DNA from: an uncultured Nocardioides sp.
Lineage (GTDB): Bacteria; Actinomycetota; Actinomycetes; Propionibacteriales; Nocardioidaceae
Direction: 5' to 3'
Assembly: GCF_947488515.1 (NCBI RefSeq)
Contig: NZ_CANKZF010000002.1
Span: 780,294 to 844,293 of the forward strand
Length of the DNA stretch: 64,000 nucleotides
Position numbers and translations under genes: made by a program. Each line of letters opens with the position of its first letter. Position 1 is the first letter of the stretch. The notes beneath the pieces are model-generated. The model had not been told where the DNA came from, made no database searches, and was given only the letters and a program-made list of their open reading frames with translations. Of this stretch, positions 20,771 to 29,004 are shown in pieces.

Positions 20771-21646
20771 GTGACCACCGCGCCGCTCGTTGACCCGGCG
20801 GACCTGCTGGCCGCCGCCGAGTCCGTCGAACCCCTGCCCCACACGGTCGCCCGACTGGCCACGCTGGTGGCGGACCCGAACGCCGACATCCGCGAGATCA
20901 GCGAGATCGTGTCCCTCGACGTCTCGCTGACTGCGGACGTGCTGCGCCTGGCCAACTCGGCCGCGCTCGGCCACCGCGCCAACATCACGTCGGTGCGTGA
21001 CGCCGCGGTGCGGCTCGGTACCAGCACCTTGCTGTCGCTGACCCTGGCTTCGCGCGTCGGCGGCAGGATGCTGCAGGCGCTGCCGGCGTACGGCCTCCAG
21101 CCGGGCGCGCTCTGGGAGCGCTCGGTGGCCGCGTCGATCGCGGCCGAGGTGATCCGCTCCCGCGCCCGTGTCCCGGTCCCGGCGGAGGCAGGGACCGCCG
21201 CGCTGCTGCACGACTTCGGCAAGATCGTGCTGGCCCGGCACTTCGGGAAGCAGATCCTGGAGACGCTCGCCCTGGCCGCCGCCACCGACGGCGTGGACCT
21301 GCTCGACACCGAGCGGGTGGTCTTCGGGCTCACCCACGCCGACATCGGCGGCGCGGTGGCCGAGGCGTGGGGGCTCCCGCTGACCATCGTCGACGGCATC
21401 CGGGATCACCACGAGGCGCACGACGACCTGTCCGCCGTGAGTGCGGCAGTGGCGCTGGCATGCGCGATGTCGTTCGAGATCACCACCCGGGACGCGGACC
21501 CGGAGGAGCACGAGAGCCGGGTGGCCCGACGCCGTGAGGTCATGCCCCTCATGAAGGTCCTGCGCCTCGACGACGACGACTACCGCGCGATCGTGGCGAG
21601 GTCGAGCGAGCGGTTCGACGAGGTGGCCGACCGCTACGGTGGCTGA
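20771..21646 (+). CDS. HDOD-domain protein
   Basis: A 291-residue protein with a single HDOD domain, a degenerate HD-phosphohydrolase fold used as a signalling output module. PLPHTVARLATLVADPNADIREI is the standard domain opening, then VSLDVSLTADVLRLANSA. LLHDFGKIVL keeps an HD pair, but later HD-family ligands are sparse, so catalysis is doubtful. No receiver, EAL or GGDEF domain is attached. The start is uncertain: GTG 20771 puts the domain about 10 residues in; GTG 20705 would add 22 basic residues (MTPRFRSARIP). Role may be in stress or nucleotide signalling. Confidence 0.78.
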   Translation: MTTAPLVDPADLLAAAESVEPLPHTVARLATLVADPNADIREISEIVSLDVSLTADVLRLANSAALGHRANITSVRDAAVRLGTSTLLSLTLASRVGGRMLQALPAYGLQPGALWERSVAASIAAEVIRSRARVPVPAEAGTAALLHDFGKIVLARHFGKQILETLALAAATDGVDLLDTERVVFGLTHADIGGAVAEAWGLPLTIVDGIRDHHEAHDDLSAVSAAVALACAMSFEITTRDADPEEHESRVARRREVMPLMKVLRLDDDDYRAIVARSSERFDEVADRYGG

Positions 21647-21858
21647 GCCCGCTCGGCACCGAGACCGGAAGCGCTGACCGTCCCCGCTCAATGTGGACCT
21701 CGACCGGACCGTGGTGGCGCCAATGCGGCGACAACTGGCCGGATGGGCGCTGGTCCGCGCCTGCGGTAGAGCGGCACGCTGATCACGGTACGGCTCGGAG
21801 GTGAGCACTCGAGCTGCGCCGTCGGCGAGCGGTCCGAGACGAGTCGTGGGAGGCATTC

Positions 21859-22749
21859 ATGAGTGTCGGATTCATCGGGCTCGGGCACATGGGCCTACCC
21901 ATGGCGCTCAACATGCTTCGTGCGGGTACGACCTTGATGGTGTGGAACCGGTCTCGCGACAAGGCAGAACTGACGGCCGAGGCCGGCGCCACGGTCGCTC
22001 GCAGTCCGGCTGACGTGTTCCGCGACTCGACGACCGTATTCCTCATGCTGGCGAACGGCGCGGTCATCGACGAGGTGCTCGAGCGCGGCACCCCCCGCTT
22101 CGACCAGATGGTGGCCGGACGGACGCTCGTCCACATGGGCACGACGGCGGCGGCGTACTCGGAGCAACTCTCCAGGGACATCGCGTCGGCAGGCGGCCGC
22201 TATGTCGAGGCACCGGTGTCGGGGTCGCGTCGCCCCGCGGAGGCAGGTCAGCTGGTGGGCATGGTGGCCGGCTCGACCGCAGCCGTGGATGCGGTCCTTC
22301 CCCTGCTCGCGCCGCTGTGCTCAACCACCGTCAGGTGCGGTGAGGTCCCGAACGCCACGCGAATGAAGCTGGCAGTCAACCTCTTCCTCATCACCCAGGT
22401 CGCGGGCCTGGCCGAGGCGTACCACTTCGCCGAGAACAATGGGTTGGACGTCGAGACCTTTCGTTCGGTGCTGGACTCCGGGCCGATGGCCAGCGGCGTC
22501 TCTCGGATCAAGTTGGAGAAGCTGGTGCTGGGCGACTTCGAGGTGCAGGCGTCGATCAGTGACGTGCACTACAACAGTCGTCTCGTCGCGGAGGCAGCCC
22601 GTCGGGCCGGCGTGTCCTCGCCCGTCCTCGACACCTGTCGCGACCTGTTCGCGGAGGCCGAGCAGCTGGGTCACGGTCATGCAGACATGGTTGCGGTGCT
22701 GCGAGCGATAGAGGCGCGCACCGAAGCCCGGAGCCCGAGACCTGGGTGA
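21859..22749 (+). CDS. 3-hydroxyisobutyrate dehydrogenase-family oxidoreductase
   Basis: A 296-residue NAD(P)-dependent beta-hydroxyacid dehydrogenase. The Rossmann motif GFIGLGHMGLPMA is at residues 4-16, NRSRDKA follows the second strand, the substrate loop reads VEAPVSGSRRPAEAG, and the catalytic Lys lies in MKLAVNLF near residue 171. GGGAGG-type ribosome site (GGGAGG, 21848-21853) fixes ATG 21859. The family includes 3-hydroxyisobutyrate, tartronate semialdehyde and succinic semialdehyde reductases and imine reductases; substrate is not assignable. Third codon positions are looser than in flanking genes (for example TTG, GGT, CTT, CGT), so the gene may have been acquired. Confidence 0.85.
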   Translation: MSVGFIGLGHMGLPMALNMLRAGTTLMVWNRSRDKAELTAEAGATVARSPADVFRDSTTVFLMLANGAVIDEVLERGTPRFDQMVAGRTLVHMGTTAAAYSEQLSRDIASAGGRYVEAPVSGSRRPAEAGQLVGMVAGSTAAVDAVLPLLAPLCSTTVRCGEVPNATRMKLAVNLFLITQVAGLAEAYHFAENNGLDVETFRSVLDSGPMASGVSRIKLEKLVLGDFEVQASISDVHYNSRLVAEAARRAGVSSPVLDTCRDLFAEAEQLGHGHADMVAVLRAIEARTEARSPRPG

Positions 22750-22768
22750 CTGGCGGGTCACCTCAGGT
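22740..22768. terminator. Bidirectional terminator between convergent genes
   Basis: ACCTG-GGTGAC (22740-22750) pairs with GTCACC-T-CAGGT (22757-22768), an 11-bp stem with a one-base bulge and a six-base loop. It straddles the stop codon of the dehydrogenase gene and lies just after the DUF222 stop on the other strand, so it can end transcription from both sides. No T-run, as usual at this GC content. Confidence 0.6.
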
Positions 22769-22783
22769 GCTCGGTGTCGCCGC

Positions 22784-24070
22784 CTATCTGCGTGGGTGGA
22801 AGCGGTGGTCGCCGTTGGGGAGGCGGTCGGTGCGGTAGCCGGTGTCGTGGGCTCGGTGGTGGTGGTGGCTGCAGAAGAGGACGCCGTTGTCGAGGTCGGT
22901 CCGTCCGCCGTGCTCCCAGGGGTGGAGGTGGTGGGCCTCGCACCAGGTGCCGGGGATGTCGCAGCCTTCGGCGCGGCAGGTGTGGTCGCGGACCAGGAGG
23001 GCCTTGCGCTGCGCGGAGCTGAAGAGGCGGCGGGTGCGGCCGAGGTCGAGGGGGAGGCTGTCGCCGCCGAGGACGACGGGCAGGATCCTCGCGGTGCAGG
23101 CCAGCCGTCTGGCGTGGGCTGCGGGGATGGCCTCGCCGGTGAGGTCGTCGCCGGGGACGAGGCCGGCGCCGATGAGGTCGGCGGTGGCGAGGTCGGCCTT
23201 CAGGGCGTCGAAGTCGATGGTGACCACCACGGTGGTCGCGTCGCCGCCGTGGATCGGGAGCCGGGTGGGGTCGAGGGACTCGAGGAGCTGGACGAACGCC
23301 TGTCCCATCCGCTTCGGGTACGCCAGCCGCGCCACCGGATCACCGGCCGTCGCCTCGGAGCCGGGAGCCAGTCGCGCGCGGGGATCGGAGGCAATGCGGG
23401 GGTTGGTGAAGGCGTCGAGGTAGGTCGCGAGCCGGGTCGCGGCCGCGTCCGGGACCCGGGAGGAGATGCGGGTGGTGCCGTCACCGAGGCGTCGCATCGT
23501 CAGCCGGGTGTGCTGCTCGGCGTGGGCTTCGAGGTCGGCCAGACGGGCGGCCTCGGCGGCCTCGGCGATCTCGGGGGCGACGACGTCGAGGATCCGCCGG
23601 CCGATGCGGCCGAGCTCCTTGGGACCGAACTCCTTGGCCCGGTCGACGAGGTGCGCCTCGGCCAGCGCCACCGTTCCCGCCTCCACCCCAGCCGGCAACA
23701 AGCCGAGCGCCCGGTCGATCACCCGCGCCTGGGCCAGCGACGCGCCGCCCTCCCGCATCGCCGCCGCCAGCACCGGCCGCTCGCGGTCCAACGCCCCGGC
23801 AAGCCGCAGGTCGGCTCGCGCGTCGGCGTACGACACCCGGGTCTGCTGCGCCACCCACCCCGCCGCATCCCTCGCCGCCGTGCCGGCGGCGAGGTCACCC
23901 GCGTCAGCCAGGACCCGCAACCGCAGCTCCACCAGCTGGGCCTCCGCCGCGACCAGCTCACGCAACGCGATCGCCTTCTCACCGGCCGCCATGAACGTCG
24001 GGTTCGCACCGGCCACGGCCTTGAGCGAGGCCCGCACGACGCCAACTGGGCCAAGGCCCTCGTAGCACAC
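22784..24070 (-). CDS. DUF222 and HNH-endonuclease domain protein (13E12 type)
   Basis: A 428-residue member of the actinobacterial 13E12/DUF222 family: a long helical DUF222 region (about 20-330) and a C-terminal HNH domain with CRAEGCDIPGTWCEAHHLHPW and LDNGVLFCSHHHHRAHD, where the catalytic HH and N and the zinc cysteines are all present. These proteins are multicopy and mobile-looking in actinobacteria; their biological role is unsettled. I use GTG 24070, which gives the N-terminal length normal for the family (about 15 residues before the conserved AVAGANPTFM). A good promoter lies at 24091-24119. Confidence 0.85.
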   Translation of the reverse strand: MCYEGLGPVGVVRASLKAVAGANPTFMAAGEKAIALRELVAAEAQLVELRLRVLADAGDLAAGTAARDAAGWVAQQTRVSYADARADLRLAGALDRERPVLAAAMREGGASLAQARVIDRALGLLPAGVEAGTVALAEAHLVDRAKEFGPKELGRIGRRILDVVAPEIAEAAEAARLADLEAHAEQHTRLTMRRLGDGTTRISSRVPDAAATRLATYLDAFTNPRIASDPRARLAPGSEATAGDPVARLAYPKRMGQAFVQLLESLDPTRLPIHGGDATTVVVTIDFDALKADLATADLIGAGLVPGDDLTGEAIPAAHARRLACTARILPVVLGGDSLPLDLGRTRRLFSSAQRKALLVRDHTCRAEGCDIPGTWCEAHHLHPWEHGGRTDLDNGVLFCSHHHHRAHDTGYRTDRLPNGDHRFHPRR

Positions 24071-24090
24071 CTCATCCGAGGTTCAGTGAC

Positions 24091-24119
24091 ATCTTACGCG
24101 GAGGCCATAATATTCGCAA
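24091..24119 (-). promoter_or_regulatory. Promoter of the DUF222/HNH gene
   Basis: Read on the minus strand, TTGCGA (24119-24114) and TAAGAT (24096-24091) are 17 bases apart, with an AT-rich spacer containing ATATTAT that stands out in this GC-rich window. Transcription would begin about 15 bases before the GTG at 24070. Confidence 0.5.
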
Positions 24120-24273
24120 GGGTGTTCGATATCGAGCTCGCCGCCACCGATGGGCTTGCCTCCGGTCGTGACCTCCTTCCGCCTGCGCCCGTTCTCTGAC
24201 GGCGCGATCGTCCGCCGGCGTGTGCGCGCGACGTCCCAGCCGCCCAAGGGGACCGATGTCGACCGGCCATCGT

Positions 24274-24298
24274 GGGGCTACGCCGGAGGCGCAGCCCC
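24274..24298. terminator. Hairpin terminator after the cupin gene
   Basis: GGGGCT-A-CGCC (24274-24284) pairs with GGCG-C-AGCCCC (24288-24298), a ten-pair stem with one mismatch and a three-base loop. It lies 16 bases beyond the cupin stop on the minus strand. The rest of the 244-base stretch 24071-24314 holds the DUF222 promoter and no recognisable gene. Confidence 0.55.
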
Positions 24299-24314
24299 TC
24301 GCCGCATGTTGGTG

Positions 24315-24698
24315 TCAGCGCTGCACTGGATCGACGTTCACGGTCGGAATGCCCCCACCAACCCGGGCGATGACGGCAAGGGATGGCTCGCTGGCGGGGT
24401 TCGACTCCCGGTGAACGGTCCAGGCAGGAACGTGGACGAAGTCGCCCGGGCCCGCATCGATGTAACCGTCATGGCCCTCGAACTCGAGACGGAGCACGCC
24501 ACGCACGACGTAGAGACTCGACTCGTTGCGCTCGTGGTGGTGCCAACCCGATACCGCTCCAGGCTCAGTCTCTACCTGTCCGGCCCAGAGCAGCGGCAGC
24601 TCAAAGGCCAGGGCGCGGTTCATGCCAGGCGTTGGGTCCGCCGAAGCCAAGTCGGCTGGCGTGAACACTCGTACGGGCCGAGGCAGCTCTCCTCCCAT
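24315..24698 (-). CDS. Cupin-domain protein
   Basis: A 127-residue single-cupin protein. The two cupin motifs are clear: GWHHHERNESSLYVVRG (metal-binding His cluster and Glu) and GDFVHVPAWTVHRESN (second His). Small proteins of this type bind a metal ion and act as dioxygenases, isomerases or sensors; no substrate can be named. I prefer ATG 24698 (MGGELPRPVRV) because the conserved region begins soon after; an in-frame GTG at 24737 would add 13 residues. Stand-alone gene ending at a hairpin. Confidence 0.75.
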   Translation of the reverse strand: MGGELPRPVRVFTPADLASADPTPGMNRALAFELPLLWAGQVETEPGAVSGWHHHERNESSLYVVRGVLRLEFEGHDGYIDAGPGDFVHVPAWTVHRESNPASEPSLAVIARVGGGIPTVNVDPVQR

Positions 24699-24836
24699 GG
24701 ATTCAGGGTGCCATGAGGGGACGTTCTCGGCGTACACGATGCAGTGATCGGCGTTGGGCTGATGCTCGAATCGGGTGGCGCCGGCGATCGCATCCGGCGC
24801 ACCGACAGTCGTCCCTCTGCGCCCGATGAGGTTCGA

Positions 24837-25361
24837 TCACCTGATCTCCATCTGCTGGTAGGTGGGCGTGAGCTCTTCCCAGCGTCCCCTCCAGCGCGGC
24901 GCGGCTGCCTCGGAGCTCCAACCCTCTGGATGCACCGGCCCGTCGACCTCCAGTGACCGACCGAGGTCCTCGAGGTGTGCCCGCCAGCCGGAGGCGTGGA
25001 ACGGCAGGTGATCCATCGGTAGGCCGCGTTCCTCAACCACCAGGCGGGCCTTGGAGCCCTCCTCGGTCAGCCATGCCTCGATCTGCCCCTCGTCCTCCGT
25101 GCCCGGCTCGGTCGTCAACAGCAGGTGGTAGGGCGGATCGCACACCTCGACGCGTGCCGGGCCGGTCCAGCTGCTCGCGAAGACCAGCTCTATCGTGCCG
25201 CCGACGCGCAGGTCGCCGTCGACCCGGGCGATCCAGCGGGCCACACGCTCTGGCGTCGTGCACGCCTGCCAGAGGTCGCCGATGTCGGTGTCGTAGACGT
25301 CCTCGACCCGGACCGCCCCGCGGGTCTCGTCGAGTGTGCGCATGGTTGCGACAGTGGTCAT
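24837..25361 (-). CDS. SRPBCC (AHSA1-like) domain protein
   Basis: A 174-residue START/AHSA1-fold protein: VRVEDVYDTDIGDLWQACTTPERVARWI is the usual opening helix-grip part, followed by GGTIELVF, RVEVCDPPYHLLLT and a C-terminal helix (GWRAHLEDLGRSLE). The fold holds a hydrophobic ligand cavity. Its ATG overlaps the stop of the ArsR regulator gene by 4 bases (ATGA); ArsR-SRPBCC pairs are very common in actinobacteria, and the product is thought to act as a lipid- or polyketide-binding partner. Ligand unknown. Confidence 0.85.
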   Translation of the reverse strand: MTTVATMRTLDETRGAVRVEDVYDTDIGDLWQACTTPERVARWIARVDGDLRVGGTIELVFASSWTGPARVEVCDPPYHLLLTTEPGTEDEGQIEAWLTEEGSKARLVVEERGLPMDHLPFHASGWRAHLEDLGRSLEVDGPVHPEGWSSEAAAPRWRGRWEELTPTYQQMEIR

Positions 25362-25675
25362 CCTCGTTCCTTCTTTCCTCGCGCGATCTCGGTGTGGAGG
25401 GCGTCGAGCCGGTTCTCCCACAGCTGGCGGTACGCCGCCAGCCACTCGTCGACCTCGATGAGCGCCTCCGGGCGGAGGCTGTAGATCCGCCGCTGCGCCT
25501 CCTGGCGCACGTCAACCAGTCCGGCCTCCCGCAACACGCGGAGATGCCGTGACACGCCTGGGCGAGCGATGGGGAGGGCCGCGGCCAGCTCACCTGCGCT
25601 CGCCGAGTGGTCGCGAAGCATGTCGAGAACCGTGCGCCGGCTTTCATCCGCCAGCGCGTGCAGTACGGCATCCAT
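25358..25675 (-). CDS. ArsR-family transcriptional regulator
   Basis: A 105-residue winged-helix repressor. MDAVLHALADESRRTVLDML opens the fold, SAGELAAALPIARPGVSRHLRVLREAGL is the recognition helix region, and RRIYSLRPEAL forms the wing. The metal-binding Cys motif of classical ArsR (CVC) is absent, so it senses something else or nothing. ATG 25675 lies 7 bases after TACGTT (25683-25688, minus strand), so the message is probably leaderless. Inverted repeats directly upstream suggest autoregulation. It is coupled by ATGA to the SRPBCC gene. Confidence 0.87.
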   Translation of the reverse strand: MDAVLHALADESRRTVLDMLRDHSASAGELAAALPIARPGVSRHLRVLREAGLVDVRQEAQRRIYSLRPEALIEVDEWLAAYRQLWENRLDALHTEIARGKKERG

Positions 25676-25682
25676 GGCAGCT

Positions 25683-25717
25683 AACGTACCCTTACAGGTA
25701 CGTAACCGCAAGGGTAC
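25683..25717. promoter_or_regulatory. ArsR promoter with overlapping inverted repeats
   Basis: Two overlapping palindromes: ACGTACC/GGTACGT (25684-25690 and 25697-25703, 6-base spacer) and GTACCCTT/AAGGGTAC (25686-25693 and 25710-25717). On the minus strand TTGCGG and TACGTT, 17 bases apart, form the promoter, so a dimer bound to either repeat would cover it. Best read as the autoregulatory operator of the ArsR-SRPBCC operon. Confidence 0.55.
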
Positions 25718-25813
25718 ATTTCACCGCAGGTTGGAAGGGTGGCGCGGTGCCGCTACGCCGCCAGCGCGCCGCCCACCGACGTCAGTCCGCCACCTGGCGG
25801 CGCCCGCACGAGG

Positions 25814-26449
25814 CTAACCAGGTGAGACGGGTGGGCGGCGCAGCAGCACCAGGGTGCTCACCACGACAACCAATGCGATGAACGCCAGTGGGGCTGCTAG
25901 CTGCAACAGATCTGAACCGAGGAGCAGCTCGACCGCTCGCGTGACCGCCATGAATGTGACGACGGCGGACACCGCCTTGAACCAGGTGGCAGGTGCAGTT
26001 GCGGCCAGGACGCCGCCGAAGGCGCCGATCGTCAGGAAGAGCACTACGTCGACCAGGTCTGATGCCACCGCGAGTCGGTGCACGTCACTGCTCGAGGCAC
26101 TGTCGGCAACGACAGTCAACGACAAGGGGGGCACGACGGTCAGCACGGATGCAGCCGCGACTGCCAGCCCGGCCGCTTCCAGGCGACCCAAGCTCCGGCG
26201 CTCAGATCCGCGCCGCAAGGTCAGCGTGAAGAGGACGAAGGTTGCCGACGCCACCAGGCTGATCACCTGCGCGGTGATGACCACTCCCGCATGGGCGGTG
26301 TAGAACTCCCGAACCGTCGAGTCTGCGTCAGATCCGCCGGGCACCGATGCCATCCCGGCGCTGATCAGCAACAGCATGGTGAAGGCCCAACCCCAGCCGC
26401 CGGCCGCCCTGCTGGCTCCGACGCCGCGATCGTTCTCCGCGCCTGGCAT
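25814..26449 (-). CDS. Hypothetical six-helix membrane protein
   Basis: A 211-residue integral membrane protein that I do not recognise. Six hydrophobic segments can be seen: WGWAFTMLLLISAGMASV, VVITAQVISLVASATFVLF, AAGLAVAAASVLTVVPPL, LVDVVLFLTIGAFGGVLAA, FKAVSAVVTFMAVTRAVEL and PLAFIALVVVVSTLVLL. A short charged segment (RRGSERRSLGR) follows TM2. No catalytic motif stands out. ATG 26449 is chosen; GTG 26467 would add six residues. Isolated, without a visible operon partner. Confidence 0.65.
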   Translation of the reverse strand: MPGAENDRGVGASRAAGGWGWAFTMLLLISAGMASVPGGSDADSTVREFYTAHAGVVITAQVISLVASATFVLFTLTLRRGSERRSLGRLEAAGLAVAAASVLTVVPPLSLTVVADSASSSDVHRLAVASDLVDVVLFLTIGAFGGVLAATAPATWFKAVSAVVTFMAVTRAVELLLGSDLLQLAAPLAFIALVVVVSTLVLLRRPPVSPG

Positions 26450-26790
26450 CTTCGAAGTGTGCTCCACGGCTGACGGAGTTCGCCAGCAACGGAACGGCCG
26501 ATGAAGGCGGACCGCTTCTTCGATCGTTCACGCCCACCATGCACCCCAAGACCGTCCACACTGTCCTCGCGGACACCTGCTGCTAGCAGGGCGCAGGTCG
26601 ACAATTCCCAGCACGTCCGCAGAGGCCCGCTGCCGTTCGCTGCGGCCATTCGCGTAGGCCGCGTTGTGCGTGCCTGGCGCGTGCGACCCACCGCGATCCG
26701 AGAATCAGATGTCCTGCGTCCTTCCACTGCGAGCGTCGCCGGGCCATCTACTCGGGAATGCGCGCCCAACCGCCGCGGATGACAAGACCC
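26450..26790. other. Gene-poor stretch of about 340 bases
   Basis: No open frame here has plausible protein character on either strand: the readings are Arg/Ser/Pro-rich and lack a start signal. Base composition is more even than in the flanks (for example CTTCTTCGATCGTTC near 26515). It may be decayed coding sequence between two minus-strand genes, but no homologous fragment could be recognised. No clear hairpin or repeat was found. Confidence 0.5.
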
Positions 26791-27705
26791 TCAGCTTGCG
26801 TGCTGCTGAACGACGTTGAGCACGTTGCCATCGGGAGCGCGGACGAAGAAGCGAGTCACGCCCCATGTCTCGGTCGTCAGGGGATGCACGATCTCGTACC
26901 CGCGCTCCTGGGCTTGGCGGTAGGCGGCTTCGACGTCGTCGACCATGACCGAGACCACGGGGTCCACGGGTGCGGTGGCATCGCTGGTCATCACTTGGAG
27001 CGTCGCCTTGGATGTCGGTGAGGTGTGGCGGGCCACCCAGCCCAGGTTGAACTCCTCGTCGGCCAACCCGAGGTAGTCGCTGTAGAAGCTCCTGGAGGCG
27101 GGGAGGTCGGGTACGTGGAGGTCGGCGATGATCTGCGTGACGCGGATGCGCGAGGGGTCGGCAATCCCAGTTGGGCCGGTGTCGCCTGAGGTCTGCTCCG
27201 GCGCGGCTCCCAGGAGGTGGATCCAGCGTGGATCCTGCTGGCCCGACCGGCGCTCGAGTTCGCGCACCAGCGGTTGTGGGCGGCTCGCCATCCGGCGCAG
27301 GCACTCCTCGACCTGGCCCCGGTCAGCGAACCCGTGCAACCGCTCGGTGCGGGTGCGCAGCTCACCCGGCGCCTGCGCCCCGCGGAGCAGCAGCACCGTG
27401 AGCAGCGCCCGCTCGTCGGGCTCGAGGGCAAGATGCTCGTCGAGGATCTGGTGGTACTTCAGGGTCCGGCGCCCGGTGTCGGACCACACGATCCGCAGCA
27501 GCCCTCGGTCCTTGAGCGACTTCGCGGTCCGCTCGACGGTCTGCTGGTCGAGGTCGGTGACGGGGTCGCGGCTGCTCCTCTGGTTGCACGCCGACACCAG
27601 TGCGTTGGCGGAGAGGGGATAGGTGGCGGGCACGGTCGTCTGCTTCTCCAGCAGGCTGCCGAGGATGCGCTGGTCAGTCGCATCGAGGACGGGGAGTTCG
27701 CTCAC
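26791..27705 (-). CDS. DUF480 (YceH-like) and VOC/glyoxalase domain fusion
   Basis: A 304-residue fusion. Residues about 1-170 match DUF480/YceH: LDATDQRILGSLLEKQTTVPATYPLSAN opening, CNQRSSRDPV, and GLLRIVW, a tandem winged-helix architecture. Residues about 185-304 are a vicinal-oxygen-chelate domain: VTQIIADLHVPDLPASRSFYSDYLGL, VSVMVDDVEAAYRQAQERG and the ending APDGNVLNVVQQH. Stand-alone YceH is about 215 residues, so the VOC part is additional. GTG 27705 is supported by TATGGT (27712-27717, minus strand) 6 bases before it. A DNA-binding protein with a small-molecule or antibiotic-binding domain is a reasonable guess; no experimental role known to me. Confidence 0.82.
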   Translation of the reverse strand: MSELPVLDATDQRILGSLLEKQTTVPATYPLSANALVSACNQRSSRDPVTDLDQQTVERTAKSLKDRGLLRIVWSDTGRRTLKYHQILDEHLALEPDERALLTVLLLRGAQAPGELRTRTERLHGFADRGQVEECLRRMASRPQPLVRELERRSGQQDPRWIHLLGAAPEQTSGDTGPTGIADPSRIRVTQIIADLHVPDLPASRSFYSDYLGLADEEFNLGWVARHTSPTSKATLQVMTSDATAPVDPVVSVMVDDVEAAYRQAQERGYEIVHPLTTETWGVTRFFVRAPDGNVLNVVQQHAS

Positions 27706-27999
27706 GTCACGACCATAGGTCTGCCCTGGCACGATTGCGGATCGAACAGCGTCCTTCCGCCGCCTCCACCTCGGCCGGCCTCAGGCCGCAAGGCTCCTCT
27801 GTGCTCGCGCAGTCGAGCAGGTGTGGGATCCGATCCAGGTGCTCGACCATCTCGAGCAGGTGCGTCTTGGCGAGCCGGTGCTGCGACATCGGCCGGGGCG
27901 AGGCGGGACGGGGCTGCGGCCCAAGAGCCGACCTGGAGCGTGGGGGAGTGCGGACCTTGGTCGCAGTGCCCGACCTGCCTGCGTCGTCCAATCGAAGCC

Positions 28000-28923
28000 T
28001 CATGCCCGCGAACGCCACGGGGCCATGTCGAGCCCGGGATATCGCTGGCCCACGCCGTCGAGCGTCTCGGCGGTCCAGTAGGGGTGTCCGGGGGCGGGGA
28101 ACCCGAACAGCTCGAGCTGGCGCGGGCTGGCCTGCTCCACGAAGTCGTACCAGCGTGGGTCGTGGCTGCGGTCGGCCCAGGCATGGCGCTGCGCCCACTC
28201 GGCAGCCGCCGGGCGGTAGTTGAGGTGCAGGGAGAACCGCGCTCCGCGGGTTCGGGTGATCGCGGACCCGCGGTGGACCGTCTGCGGCTGGAAGGCGACG
28301 ACCGTCCCGGGCGGTCCGGTCGCCGGCACCTCCTCGACGTACAGGTCAGGCCGCCCCGTCGACGCCACGAACCCCGCCTCGCGGTCGCTGGTGTCCGCGC
28401 GCGGGAAGAAGTTCGGCCTGGCCGGCAGCCCGTCCGTGGTGGCGGTCCGCGGAACCATCCGCGGTGCGCCGAGCTCGACTGTCACCTCGGAGAGGAAGAC
28501 GAAGAGCTCGAGCTGGCGGTACGCCGGCGCGGTGGAGGGCACCAGGACGGTGTGGTTGAGGTAGTCGCGGTGATGGTCCTGGTCGTAGTCGGCGGCACCT
28601 TCGTACTTCGCCCAGGCCTCCGCCGAGTAGAGGCGGATGTCCGGTGTCCCGAGCAGGGTCGTCGCGAGCGCGACCAGTGCGTCGCAGACCGGGATCCGGT
28701 TGAGTGCGGGGCTCGCGAACGGGAAGCCGTCGATCCCGTCGAACTCGTCGCCGACGAACCGGGCGTTGCGGTCCGGGTCGGCTCCGTCGTGGAAGTCGGC
28801 CGCGGACGGGAACAGGAGTCCGAGCTCGTCGACGGCGGGGGCGAGGTCGGTGGCGGGGAGGTAGCCGGGCAGGACGACGAAGCCGTCCTCGATCCACGAC
28901 CGCGTTGCGGCATCCAGGTCCAT
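28000..28923 (-). CDS. Phytanoyl-CoA dioxygenase-family protein
   Basis: A 307-residue PhyH-type Fe(II)/2-oxoglutarate oxygenase. The iron triad is present: H118-R-D120 (DHHRDYLNH) and distal His217 (QPQTVHRGSAITR), with Arg224 placed to bind 2-oxoglutarate. The N-terminus, RSWIEDGFVVLPGYL, is the usual family opening. TAGAAC at 28930-28935 (minus strand), 6 bases before the ATG, may serve as -10. Family members hydroxylate lipids, amino acids or secondary metabolites; the substrate here is unknown. The 294 bases between its stop and the DUF480-VOC gene contain no convincing gene. Confidence 0.85.
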   Translation of the reverse strand: MDLDAATRSWIEDGFVVLPGYLPATDLAPAVDELGLLFPSAADFHDGADPDRNARFVGDEFDGIDGFPFASPALNRIPVCDALVALATTLLGTPDIRLYSAEAWAKYEGAADYDQDHHRDYLNHTVLVPSTAPAYRQLELFVFLSEVTVELGAPRMVPRTATTDGLPARPNFFPRADTSDREAGFVASTGRPDLYVEEVPATGPPGTVVAFQPQTVHRGSAITRTRGARFSLHLNYRPAAAEWAQRHAWADRSHDPRWYDFVEQASPRQLELFGFPAPGHPYWTAETLDGVGQRYPGLDMAPWRSRA

Positions 28924-29004
28924 GGACCGGTTCTACGCACCGGCCGCTGCTCACGCACCTGCTTTTCTCGCGCGTCCGTTGACCGCCTGACCTAGGGTCG
29001 CCGC

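Noticed and set aside
22784..24070. DUF222/HNH gene as part of an active mobile element
   Set aside because: The family is multicopy in actinobacteria, but there are no terminal repeats, target duplications or transposition genes around it.
24150..24716. 188-codon plus-strand frame opposite the cupin gene
   Set aside because: No start signal, no family feature, and the cupin on the other strand has both cupin motifs.
27707..27889. 60-codon minus-strand frame just before the DUF480-VOC gene
   Set aside because: Looks partly helical with good third positions, but the TATGGT promoter hexamer of the DUF480-VOC gene lies inside its 3' end and it has no ribosome site; too weak to list.
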